The notes beneath the pieces are model-generated. The model was not told the origin of the DNA. It saw only the letters and a list, made by a program, of their open reading frames with translations, and searched no databases. A stretch of DNA of 55,755 nt from Candidatus Corynebacterium faecigallinarum (GTDB taxonomy: Bacteria > Actinomycetota > Actinomycetes > Mycobacteriales > Mycobacteriaceae), in assembly GCA_019120175.1 (NCBI GenBank), contig DWVP01000018.1, positions 1 to 55,755 on the forward strand. The letters are read 5' to 3'. Positions 33,473-41,013 of the stretch are shown one piece after another; the first letter of the stretch is position 1; each line of letters opens with the position of its first letter. A program made the position numbers and the translations under genes.

Positions 33473-34642
33473 CTAGCGGTCGGACGCCGCCACCGCCGCC
33501 GCTGCCTCCATCAACATCCAGCCGGAGAGCTGCACCGACAGGTCGCGTTCCGGAATCTCCGCCGCCGCCGCCGCCCCCGACAGAGCCGCGCCGACCAGAC
33601 CACCGGACTGCGGCAGGACCGCGTCCCCACCCCAGGACGCGGGGAACAACGGCAACCCGTCGACCTCCAGACGGTAACGCCACACCGCCTCCGCCGAGCG
33701 CAACACCAGCCGACGCGCCGTCCGACGGGTCGTGGCGGTGGCCTTGTCCGCCCCCGGCAGTGACGTCGCCACCAATGCCAGGTACCGCACCAGGATGCCC
33801 TTGAACAGACCGCCGTCACCGCCCCCGCCGCGCCAGTCGATGCCGCCGTTGCGGGACGTCATCTGCTCGGCAACGGCACCCACAAGATGCTGGACGCGGG
33901 TGATCGCCGGCATGCCGACCTCGCTGACGGCATCCATCGCCACCGCGGCACTGCGACGCTGCGCCCGGGCCAGCTCCAGGGATGCCCCGATCATCACGCC
34001 CTGGCAGTAGGCGTGGATGTCGTCGACGGGCTCCGGACCCGACATGGTCATCCGGATGCCGTCCATCACCAGGCCCTCAGGGTTGATCAGCCGGTGGTGG
34101 ACCCAGTCCGTGAGCTCCTCGGCGAGCTCGAGATTCCCGGTCCGGGCGGCGAGGATCGCCACCGGGCCGTTGGTCGGAACGTTGTAGAACGTCTCCCCTT
34201 TCCGCCACGGGATGACGCCGGTCAACGAATCGACACCGCCGAAGATGTCCTCCTCCAACGACGACCGGTAGCGCACCCTGCCGTAGCGGTCGAGGTCCTC
34301 GACCCGCTGCAGGGCCAGGGCCAGCCACGTCTTGTCGTCGAAGTACTCGTTGCGGGTCAACTTCCCGAAGTTGCGCAGTCGCATACCGCGGATGGTTCGT
34401 CGGATCATGCCAAGACGCAGGCGGGTGCTGCGGCGCAGGGTGGCGTCGACCTGGCAGTCGATGTAGTGGGCCTGCCACCAGTAGTGCCACTGGTAGTAGA
34501 ACTTGTCCTTCGTCGCCGGGGGCCACGCGACAATGGCCAGGTTCGTCCGGGGGATCGCCCAGAGCCGGCCGCCATGGCGTTCCATGACGGCCTGCTCGGC
34601 GAGATCGGCCCGGTGGTCCCAACGTTCCTTCATATGGTTCAT
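33473..34642 (-). CDS. Glycoside hydrolase family 76-like protein
   Basis: Protein of 389 aa without signal peptide, so likely cytoplasmic. FYNVPTNGPVAILAARTGN, WVHHRLINPEGLVMDGIR, YCQGVMIGASLELAR and RNGGIDWRG match the helical barrel of GH76 (alpha-1,6-mannanase-like). The catalytic Asp pair of secreted members (DD motif) cannot be confirmed by eye. In corynebacteria such a gene sits beside fba. It starts at ATG 34642 divergent from the DUF1707 gene. Confidence 0.8.
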   Translation of the reverse strand: MNHMKERWDHRADLAEQAVMERHGGRLWAIPRTNLAIVAWPPATKDKFYYQWHYWWQAHYIDCQVDATLRRSTRLRLGMIRRTIRGMRLRNFGKLTRNEYFDDKTWLALALQRVEDLDRYGRVRYRSSLEEDIFGGVDSLTGVIPWRKGETFYNVPTNGPVAILAARTGNLELAEELTDWVHHRLINPEGLVMDGIRMTMSGPEPVDDIHAYCQGVMIGASLELARAQRRSAAVAMDAVSEVGMPAITRVQHLVGAVAEQMTSRNGGIDWRGGGGDGGLFKGILVRYLALVATSLPGADKATATTRRTARRLVLRSAEAVWRYRLEVDGLPLFPASWGGDAVLPQSGGLVGAALSGAAAAAEIPERDLSVQLSGWMLMEAAAAVAASDR

Positions 34643-34689
34643 TCTGCCTGCAAAAGTGGGAGTCTCGCACCTGTTGGTACCCTAAGGGC

Positions 34690-35277
34690 ATGGATGCGCC
34701 TCCCCCGTCTGACAGGCTGCGACTCAGTGATGCCGACCGGATTCACGCGCTGACGTCGCTCGGCGGGCACTACGCGGACGGGCGTCTGGACGATTCAGAG
34801 TTCAATGAACGCTCGGCAGGTGTCGCCGATGCACGCACGATAGGTGATCTGCGGGGGTTGTTCGACGATCTCCCGGACGGGGTGCCGTTCGACTCCACCG
34901 GGAGTGCGGTGGCTCTCCCGGAGCAGGGGTCCGGGGTGGCGAGGGTGGAGGACCCGGATGCTGCGGAGCTGGAGAGCCTGCGCAGACGGGGGAAGATGAT
35001 CAACACACTCGACGGGGTGATCCTGGGGGCCACCCTGGTGTCGTACCTGCTGCTGCAGTTCGTCTTCGACGTCACCCACGCCTGGGTGGTGTGGCCGTCG
35101 CTGGCCCTGACGCTGACCCTCCCCCGGATGATCCTGAAATACTCCGACGAGGACGAGGAGCTCTACGACGAGCTCCAGGAGACCGAGCAGGAGACCCGGA
35201 AAGAGCGGCTGCGTCGGGCCGCCAAGAGGGTGCACGAGCTGGAGCCCCGGGAGGATTCCCAGGAGGACGACCGGTAG
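34690..35277 (+). CDS. DUF1707-domain membrane protein
   Basis: Protein of 195 aa. RLSDADRIHALTSLGGHYADGR with LDDSEFNERSAGVADART is the DUF1707 motif (about 10-60). Two hydrophobic segments (about 105-150: LDGVILGATLVSYLLLQFVF and WVVWPSLALTLTLP) make a membrane hairpin, followed by a charged coiled-coil tail. DUF1707 proteins are often sporulation or cell-wall associated in actinobacteria, with unknown role. Confidence 0.85.
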   Translation: MDAPPPSDRLRLSDADRIHALTSLGGHYADGRLDDSEFNERSAGVADARTIGDLRGLFDDLPDGVPFDSTGSAVALPEQGSGVARVEDPDAAELESLRRRGKMINTLDGVILGATLVSYLLLQFVFDVTHAWVVWPSLALTLTLPRMILKYSDEDEELYDELQETEQETRKERLRRAAKRVHELEPREDSQEDDR

Positions 35278-35290
35278 TTGCCGGCTCCTG

Positions 35291-35977
35291 TCACCAGGCA
35301 TTCCCGAGGTCGGCATGCTGACGGATCCAGGTGTGCATCGCGATGCCCGCGGCGACCCCGGCGTTGATCGACCGGGTCGAACCGAACTGGGCGATGCTCA
35401 CGGTGAGTGCGGCGGCGTCCTGCGCCACCTCGGTCACCCCGGGACCTTCCTGGCCGAAGAGCAGCAGGCAGTTCTCGGGGAGCTGCGCGGTCTCCAGTGG
35501 GACCGAGCCCGGGGTGTTGTCCACCGCCACGACGGTCAGCCCGTGCTCGGCGGCGTAGGCGGTGACCGAGGCGGTGTCCGGGTGGTGCATCAGATGCTGG
35601 TAGCGGTCGGTGACCATCGCGCCCCGCCGGTTCCAGCGTTTGCGTCCGACGATGTGGACGGTGTCCACCGCGAAGGCGTTGGCGGTGCGGACCACGGTGC
35701 CGATGTTCGAGTCGTTCTCGAAGTTCTCGATGGCGATGTGCAGTCCGTGACGTCGGGAATCGATGTCGGCGACGATCGCCTCGAGCCGCCAGTAACGGTA
35801 GCCGTCGACGACGTTGCGTCGGTCGCCGTTCTCCAGCAGCTCCGGGTCGAAATGCTCATCCTCCGGCACCGGCAGGTCCGGGTACTCCTCGGCCCAGGGG
35901 CCCACGCCGACGGGGTGGGCGAACCACTCGGTGGGGCCGCGGCCCGACTGTTCGTCGGCGGAGCCGGGCTCGGTCAC
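35291..35977 (-). CDS. TrmH/SpoU-family RNA 2'-O-methyltransferase
   Basis: Protein of 228 aa. The SPOUT fold motifs are IENFENDSNIGTVVRTANAF (motif 1), LLLFGQEGPGVTEVAQ (motif 2) and QFGSTRSINAGVAAGIAMH (motif 3, trefoil knot binding SAM). It methylates a ribose in tRNA or rRNA. Start GTG at 35977, overlapping the lysoplasmalogenase stop as GTGA, so the genes are coupled. Residues 1-60 are an extension of low conservation. Confidence 0.92.
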   Translation of the reverse strand: MTEPGSADEQSGRGPTEWFAHPVGVGPWAEEYPDLPVPEDEHFDPELLENGDRRNVVDGYRYWRLEAIVADIDSRRHGLHIAIENFENDSNIGTVVRTANAFAVDTVHIVGRKRWNRRGAMVTDRYQHLMHHPDTASVTAYAAEHGLTVVAVDNTPGSVPLETAQLPENCLLLFGQEGPGVTEVAQDAAALTVSIAQFGSTRSINAGVAAGIAMHTWIRQHADLGNAW

Positions 35978-36711
35978 TTGTCGTCCCCCGCGCCGGTCAA
36001 CGCCTCGACGATGAGCAACTGGGCGGCGACGTAGGTGGCCATGACCAGGCCGTCCACCACACCGTCCAGGACACGGACGACCTTGTGCTCCCCCTGCAGG
36101 AACGCCTGCCGGGCGAGGATCAGACCGTCCGACAGGACGAAGAAGTTGCCGCCGAGACCGACGCCGGTGAGGTCGGCGGCGAGCGGGCCGCGCTCGTCCA
36201 CCGCACCTTCCGGCAGCTGCTCCGGGTCGGACGCCAGGACCGAGGTTGCGGCCAATGCGGAGCCGTAGCCGATGGCGGCAGGTAGGGCGGCCGGGGCACC
36301 GACGGCAGCGGTACCGGCGCCGGACAGCAGTACCGGCACACGCAACGCCAGCGTCGACGTGCGGGGGCGGTGTCCGCGTCGCCACAGCTCGGTGATGTAG
36401 GCGACCTGGTTGACGGCAAATGCGGCCGACCCCTTGTTCAGGTTCTTCGCCCGCTGGGCGGCATCGTCGCTGCGTCCCGCCTCACCCATGAGAATGACAT
36501 CGCCGAGCCACCCGCCGGCGAGCCCCGCCAACACCAACGGGTGCTTGCGCGCTCCCCCGTCGGCGGCCGCAGATGCGGCAAGCAGGGGCATCAAGGTGGG
36601 CTTGACCAGGCGGGTGAGCCGGTCACCGCGACGTCCGGCGGCGGCTGCGACGACGGAGGTCGCCCCGGCGGCGAGGTAGGCGTTCCGGAGAGTGCGTCGG
36701 ATGGTGCTCAT
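35974..36711 (-). CDS. Lysoplasmalogenase-like YhhN/TMEM86-family membrane protein
   Basis: Protein of 245 aa with about eight hydrophobic segments. VKPTLMPLLAASAAA, GWLGDVILM, AFAVNQVAYI and GGNFFVLSDGLILARQAF keep the family's Lys, Asp and His/Tyr pattern, although the usual His in the FxxxHxxY block is Asn. The start ATG 36711 has CAGGAG upstream. TMEM86 relatives hydrolyse lysoplasmalogen vinyl ethers; in bacteria the substrate is uncertain. Confidence 0.8.
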   Translation of the reverse strand: MSTIRRTLRNAYLAAGATSVVAAAAGRRGDRLTRLVKPTLMPLLAASAAADGGARKHPLVLAGLAGGWLGDVILMGEAGRSDDAAQRAKNLNKGSAAFAVNQVAYITELWRRGHRPRTSTLALRVPVLLSGAGTAAVGAPAALPAAIGYGSALAATSVLASDPEQLPEGAVDERGPLAADLTGVGLGGNFFVLSDGLILARQAFLQGEHKVVRVLDGVVDGLVMATYVAAQLLIVEALTGAGDDK

Positions 36712-36762
36712 CGAGGATGCTCCTGAAGGTCGGGGGTTAGGGGACGTGAGGCTATAAGCCAA

Positions 36763-36856
36763 AATCCATCACACCTGTTCGCTTGCGACCACGGTTCCAA
36801 AAACTCTCTGACCTGTAGATCTCATGATGTGGAAATCGCCGGAGGTGTGATGGATT
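36763..36856. repeat. 94-bp element with 14-bp perfect inverted repeats
   Basis: AATCCATCACACCT (36763-36776) and its exact complement AGGTGTGATGGATT (36843-36856) bound 66 bp with no gene. It lies between the lysoplasmalogenase start and the pyrE stop and could be a terminator with a big loop, a MITE-like insertion or an operator pair. No flanking target duplication was found. Confidence 0.5.
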
Positions 36857-36904
36857 CAGTTCCGGGTTACGGCCTGGCGAAGTGCGGTCTGGCGAGCCGG
36901 GGAG

Positions 36905-37456
36905 TTACGCCAGGCCGAGGTCGGCGAGGCCCAGCAGGCTGCGGTACTCCACACCCTCGGCCTCGATGACGTCCTTCGCGCCGGTGGCCCGGTCAACCAC
37001 GGTGGCGACACCGGCGACGACGGCACCGGTCTCACGCACGGCGGCCACCGCGGTCAGCGGGGAGTTACCGGTGGTGGTGGTGTCCTCGACCACCAGCACA
37101 CGCTTGCCGGTGATGTCCGGGCCCTCGATCCGACGCTGCATGCCGTGCTTCTTGGTCTCCTTACGGACCACGAAGGAATCCACGTCGTCGCCGGCGTGCA
37201 TTACGGCGGTGGCAACCGGGTCCGCGCCCAGGGTCAGGCCGCCGACGGCGACATAGTCCCAGTCGGCGGTGAGCTCACGAAGCAGCTCGCCGATGAGCTT
37301 CGAGGACTCCCGGTGCAGGGTCGCACGGCGCAGGTCCACGTAGTAGTCGGCCTCCTTGCCGGAGGACAGAGTGACCTTGCCGTGCACCACCGACAGTTCG
37401 GTGACCAGTTCAGCGAGGCGGGCAAGCTTCTCGGCGTTGACGGTAGGCACACTCAT
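36905..37456 (-). CDS. pyrE: Orotate phosphoribosyltransferase
   Basis: Protein of 183 aa, standard length for actinobacterial PyrE. VLVVEDTTTTGNSPLTAVAAV is the PRPP-binding loop (the usual DVIT/VED type); YYVDLRRATLH and LTLGADPVATAVMH shape the orotate site. It makes OMP from orotate and PRPP in pyrimidine synthesis. The start ATG 37456 has AAAGGATCC upstream; a longer frame to 37501 lacks one. The membrane gene ends 75 bp upstream. Confidence 0.96.
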   Translation of the reverse strand: MSVPTVNAEKLARLAELVTELSVVHGKVTLSSGKEADYYVDLRRATLHRESSKLIGELLRELTADWDYVAVGGLTLGADPVATAVMHAGDDVDSFVVRKETKKHGMQRRIEGPDITGKRVLVVEDTTTTGNSPLTAVAAVRETGAVVAGVATVVDRATGAKDVIEAEGVEYRSLLGLADLGLA

Positions 37457-37531
37457 GGCTTCAGCGGGATCCTTTACGGGTTCGATACAGGGGTCGGTCA
37501 TGTACCCGTGATCTTACGGGGTCGCGGACTC

Positions 37532-39208
37532 TCAGTGCTGTTCCGGGCCGTTGCTGGTGTCGGTGGTGTCCGGGTCGACGACCTCGGCGTCGACCACGGG
37601 GTAGTCCTCGCTGTCGGACGCCCCGGTCTCGCCGTCGCCAGTGTTGTCACGGGCGTGTCGGGCGTCCGGTGCGCGGTGACGGCCGCGCGGAGGGAGCTGG
37701 CGCGGGGCACGTTCGGCCTCGCTGCTGTCGGCGGCCGGCTCGTCGAAGATCGTGGCGTGCTGTGCATTGGTGCGGATGACCTTCGGGCCATTGGCGGAAC
37801 TGCCGCGGGAATGGTCAGGGTCCTCGCCGACGGCCGGGATCGGCGGGGCGTCCTCCACCACATCGCCGACCCCCGGCTCCGACCAGTCGCTGGTGTCGCC
37901 CATCGACTGGGTTTCCGAGCGGGTCGGGAAGTCGACCGGGACGCTGGAGCGCTCGACCCGGGGGCGCTCCTGGGAGGTCGGGGTGGCAGTGTCATCGGGA
38001 TCAGCGGGGTCAGCGTAGTCGGCAGTGTCGGCAGTGTCGGTGTCCGGCACCACCCGCAGGTGGCCGTAGGCACCCTCCGGCAGTTCGGCGACGATCCGGC
38101 GGGCACGCGGCCGGGTCTGGTCGGCCGAACTCATGTCCAGCTGTTCGGAGGTCACCCGCGGCGGCAGCACGCGCGACGCCGCCACCAGCCGCACCAGCTG
38201 TTTGAGTACGTGGTCCCACACCGGCGGGTCGGACTTGCGGGCCAGGCTCAACGCCACCCAGGAACCGGCGAAGCCGATGATGCTGGCCACCCCTCCCAGG
38301 GCAGCCAGTGCGGTCTCCGCCCGGGCGTCCAACATCCGGTCCAGTGCCCGGTTGTCCGTGGAGTAGCTGGTGAACGGCGGCCGGTCGCACAGCTCCGACC
38401 GTCGCATCCCGGAGGGGACGTCCGAGCCCGTCGACAGGTGGACGGTGACCGGGGAGAAGGCGTCCCGACGCATCGCCACGACGGTCACCCCGTGAACCTC
38501 GGCGACATGAAACTGGTGGCCGTCGACGAATCCGGAGACCAGGTCACGAGCCGATGATGCCGTTTCAGAGGAACCGAGCTGTCCGATCAGGCTGACCGGC
38601 CACTCGCTGGGCAGGTAACGGTCTTCCTTGGCGTACTCGTAGCCGTGCGACTGCGCCCACTGGCGCCGCGACCGTCGTCCGGCGAACAACCCGCTGGACT
38701 CGTGGGATGTGGTGGTCTCGGGCGCGTTCTTGGGGGTGTCCGGCACTACCTCGGTCGGCTCGGTCGGCTCGGTCGAGGTCGGCACCGGTTCTGCGGGGCC
38801 AGCAGGGGAAGTCGTATCGTCGGACGCTGCGGGAACTGCAGGGTCGGCAGGCTGAGCAGGTTCCGCCGACAGAGGGGTCTCGGCGGGCTCCTCCGACGTG
38901 GACGCCTCATCCGCGACAGGCGACTCCGGTGTCGGAGCTGAGGCGGTGTCGCTGACGTCATCACCGACGGAGTCGGCAGTAGCCGCGGCAGGCGTCACCG
39001 GTGTCACCGGTGTAGCTGCCGCCCCACCCCAGCCACTGTGTGCCGGAACGTCCCCTGCTCCCCGGGCCGGTCTCTCCCCCGTGGACTCACCCGCGCTCGT
39101 GCCCGTGCGCTGATCCATGCCGCGGCTCTGCGCCGCACGCCAGAACAGGCTCGCGGCGACGATCAGCAGCACGAGCCCGACGACGAGGGCGACAAGAGCG
39201 GTAGGCAT
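37532..39208 (-). CDS. Membrane-anchored, Pro/Thr/Glu-rich protein of unknown function
   Basis: Protein of 558 aa. One N-terminal helix (ALVALVVGLVLLIVAASLFW) anchors it; then low-complexity TPVTP/EPTEP stretches (about 50-175), a globular region (about 185-400: WPVSLIGQLGSS, VEVHGVTVVAMRRDAFSP-like) with a second hydrophobic helix, and a disordered acidic C-terminus with an LPPRGRHRA tail. Probably facing the cytoplasm after the anchor. No family is recognised, though such a gene commonly precedes pyrE in corynebacteria. ATG 39208 is taken as start. Confidence 0.75.
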   Translation of the reverse strand: MPTALVALVVGLVLLIVAASLFWRAAQSRGMDQRTGTSAGESTGERPARGAGDVPAHSGWGGAAATPVTPVTPAAATADSVGDDVSDTASAPTPESPVADEASTSEEPAETPLSAEPAQPADPAVPAASDDTTSPAGPAEPVPTSTEPTEPTEVVPDTPKNAPETTTSHESSGLFAGRRSRRQWAQSHGYEYAKEDRYLPSEWPVSLIGQLGSSETASSARDLVSGFVDGHQFHVAEVHGVTVVAMRRDAFSPVTVHLSTGSDVPSGMRRSELCDRPPFTSYSTDNRALDRMLDARAETALAALGGVASIIGFAGSWVALSLARKSDPPVWDHVLKQLVRLVAASRVLPPRVTSEQLDMSSADQTRPRARRIVAELPEGAYGHLRVVPDTDTADTADYADPADPDDTATPTSQERPRVERSSVPVDFPTRSETQSMGDTSDWSEPGVGDVVEDAPPIPAVGEDPDHSRGSSANGPKVIRTNAQHATIFDEPAADSSEAERAPRQLPPRGRHRAPDARHARDNTGDGETGASDSEDYPVVDAEVVDPDTTDTSNGPEQH

Positions 39209-39310
39209 CAGCAACCAGCTTAATCGAGGGGCCGGACACGAACCCTGGCATGCCGTGCCCCGGCGGGTCGCGGGGCCCCTGAATGCACAGCAGGCACAGT
39301 ATGCGCTGCG

Positions 39311-39694
39311 CTACTGGTTGGCAGCGCCGTAGGCCTCATGGTCCATCAGCTCGCCGACCTCGGTGACGGTGACCTCGTAGAGCCAGCCGGCCTCGTAGGG
39401 GTCGTCGTTGATGACACCGGCGTTGTCCTCGAGGTCCTCGTTGACCGCGGTGATCTCGCCGGAAACCGGGGCGTAGATGTCGGAGACCGACTTGGTGGAC
39501 TCGACCTCGCCATAGGGCTCGCCGTGCTCGATCTCGGTACCGACCTCGGGCAGTTCGACGAAGACGATCTCGCCCAGGGCCTCGGCGGCGACGTGGGTGA
39601 TGCCGACCCGGACGGTGTCACCCGGGTTGATCTCGGTGGAGTTCACCCACTCGTGCTCCTCGGAGTACAGGCGGTCGGTGGGAAGTGCAGTCAT
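39311..39694 (-). CDS. gcvH: Glycine cleavage system H protein
   Basis: Protein of 127 aa, standard length. GEVESTKSVSDIYAPVSGEI holds the lipoylated Lys (STKSVSD). It carries the aminomethyl group between GcvP and GcvT. It follows gcvT by 62 bp on the minus strand, completing the P-T-H operon. No lipA/lipB genes lie in the window. The 100-bp region beyond its stop holds a GGGGCC-rich dyad that may end the operon. Confidence 0.97.
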   Translation of the reverse strand: MTALPTDRLYSEEHEWVNSTEINPGDTVRVGITHVAAEALGEIVFVELPEVGTEIEHGEPYGEVESTKSVSDIYAPVSGEITAVNEDLEDNAGVINDDPYEAGWLYEVTVTEVGELMDHEAYGAANQ

Positions 39695-39756
39695 GGTTCT
39701 TCTCCTGAAGTAGCAGTGCAGTGGATACAGTCTAGTGGTCGGACTAGTCTGCCGGA

Positions 39757-41010
39757 CTAGTTCTCGCGCTTGTAGAACGGCAGGGGAACGACGGTGTACG
39801 GGAAGGCCTTGCCACGGATGTCCACGACGACCTGTGAACCCTCGGTAGCCGCCCCGCCGTCGCCGACAGCGTCGGTGGTCACGTAGCCCATCGCGACCGG
39901 GTGGCCCAGCGTCGGCGAGAGGGCACCGGAGGTCACCTCACCGAGGCGGTTGCCTTCGGCGTCCTGGATCTCGTAGCCGGAACGGGCCGCACGACGGCCC
40001 TCACCGACCAGGCCGACGAGCACCTGGGAGGTGCCCTTCTCCTTGGCCTTGACGATGGCGTCGCGTCCAACGAAAGCGTCCTTGGACTTCGTGGCGGCCA
40101 AGATGCCCAGCCCGGCGTCGACCGGGGTGAGCTCGCGGGACAGCTCATTGCCGTAGAGCGGCATGCCGGCCTCCAGGCGCAGCGTGTCACGGGCGGCCAA
40201 ACCGCAGGGTCGGATGTCGTACTGCTCACCGGCGGCGAGCACGGCGTCCCACACTGCCGTGGGCCCCTCGGTGCCGGCGGCACCGGTGGCCTCGTTGGCG
40301 ACGAAGATCTCGAAGCCGTCCTCACCGGTGTAGCCGGTGCGGGCGATGATCGCCGGCACACCGGCGATGGTGCCGGTGAACGCGGCGTAGTAGCCCACGC
40401 CCTCGATAGCGGCGGACACGGAATTGTCCGGGTTGTCCGGGTTGTCCGGGTCGTCCGGGGAGGACGCACCGGACGCTTCCGGGGCATCCGTCACGGTCTC
40501 GACGATCTCCCCCATCACCGCGGCGGCCTTCGGGCCCTGCACGGCGATCAGCGAGACATCGTCGGTCTGGTTGACCAGGGTGACGTCGAAGTCGGTGGCG
40601 CGTTCCACCATCGCCTCGTACACGGCGGGGGCGTTGCCGGCGTTCGGGATGACCAGGTATTCCGGATCCGCCTCGGGGCCCTCCGGGCTGTTGAGCACGT
40701 AGGTGATCAGGTCGTCGATGATGCCGCCGTCCTCGGTGCAGATCATCGAGTACTTCGCCTTTCCGACCTTCACCGCCGACAGCCGGGAGACCAGGGCATG
40801 GTCCAGGTACGCCGCGGCGTCCGGACCGGTGACCAGCACCTCGCCCATGTGGGAGAGGTCGAAGACGCCGACGGCCTCGCGAACCGCGCGGTGCTCCTCG
40901 AGCTCCTTGTCGTACTTCAGCGGCATGTCCCAGCCGCCGAAGTCGGTGAACTTCGCGCCGAGGGTCTCGTGGACCGGGTGCAGTGCGGTGTGCTTGATGT
41001 TCTCGGACAT
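39757..41010 (-). CDS. gcvT: Glycine cleavage system T protein (aminomethyltransferase)
   Basis: Protein of 417 aa, slightly long for GcvT (360-375). It begins with LHPVHETLGAKFTDFGGWDMPL, has FDLSHMGEV, ARTGYTGEDGFEIF and RDTLRLEAGMPLYGNEL, all diagnostic. The extra length comes from an Asp/Pro/Asn repeat (DPDNPDNPDN, near residue 192) encoded by a 9-bp tandem repeat. It releases ammonia and makes 5,10-methylene-THF from the H-protein bound group. It starts three bases after gcvP. Confidence 0.96.
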   Translation of the reverse strand: MSENIKHTALHPVHETLGAKFTDFGGWDMPLKYDKELEEHRAVREAVGVFDLSHMGEVLVTGPDAAAYLDHALVSRLSAVKVGKAKYSMICTEDGGIIDDLITYVLNSPEGPEADPEYLVIPNAGNAPAVYEAMVERATDFDVTLVNQTDDVSLIAVQGPKAAAVMGEIVETVTDAPEASGASSPDDPDNPDNPDNSVSAAIEGVGYYAAFTGTIAGVPAIIARTGYTGEDGFEIFVANEATGAAGTEGPTAVWDAVLAAGEQYDIRPCGLAARDTLRLEAGMPLYGNELSRELTPVDAGLGILAATKSKDAFVGRDAIVKAKEKGTSQVLVGLVGEGRRAARSGYEIQDAEGNRLGEVTSGALSPTLGHPVAMGYVTTDAVGDGGAATEGSQVVVDIRGKAFPYTVVPLPFYKREN

Positions 41011-41013
41011 GGT

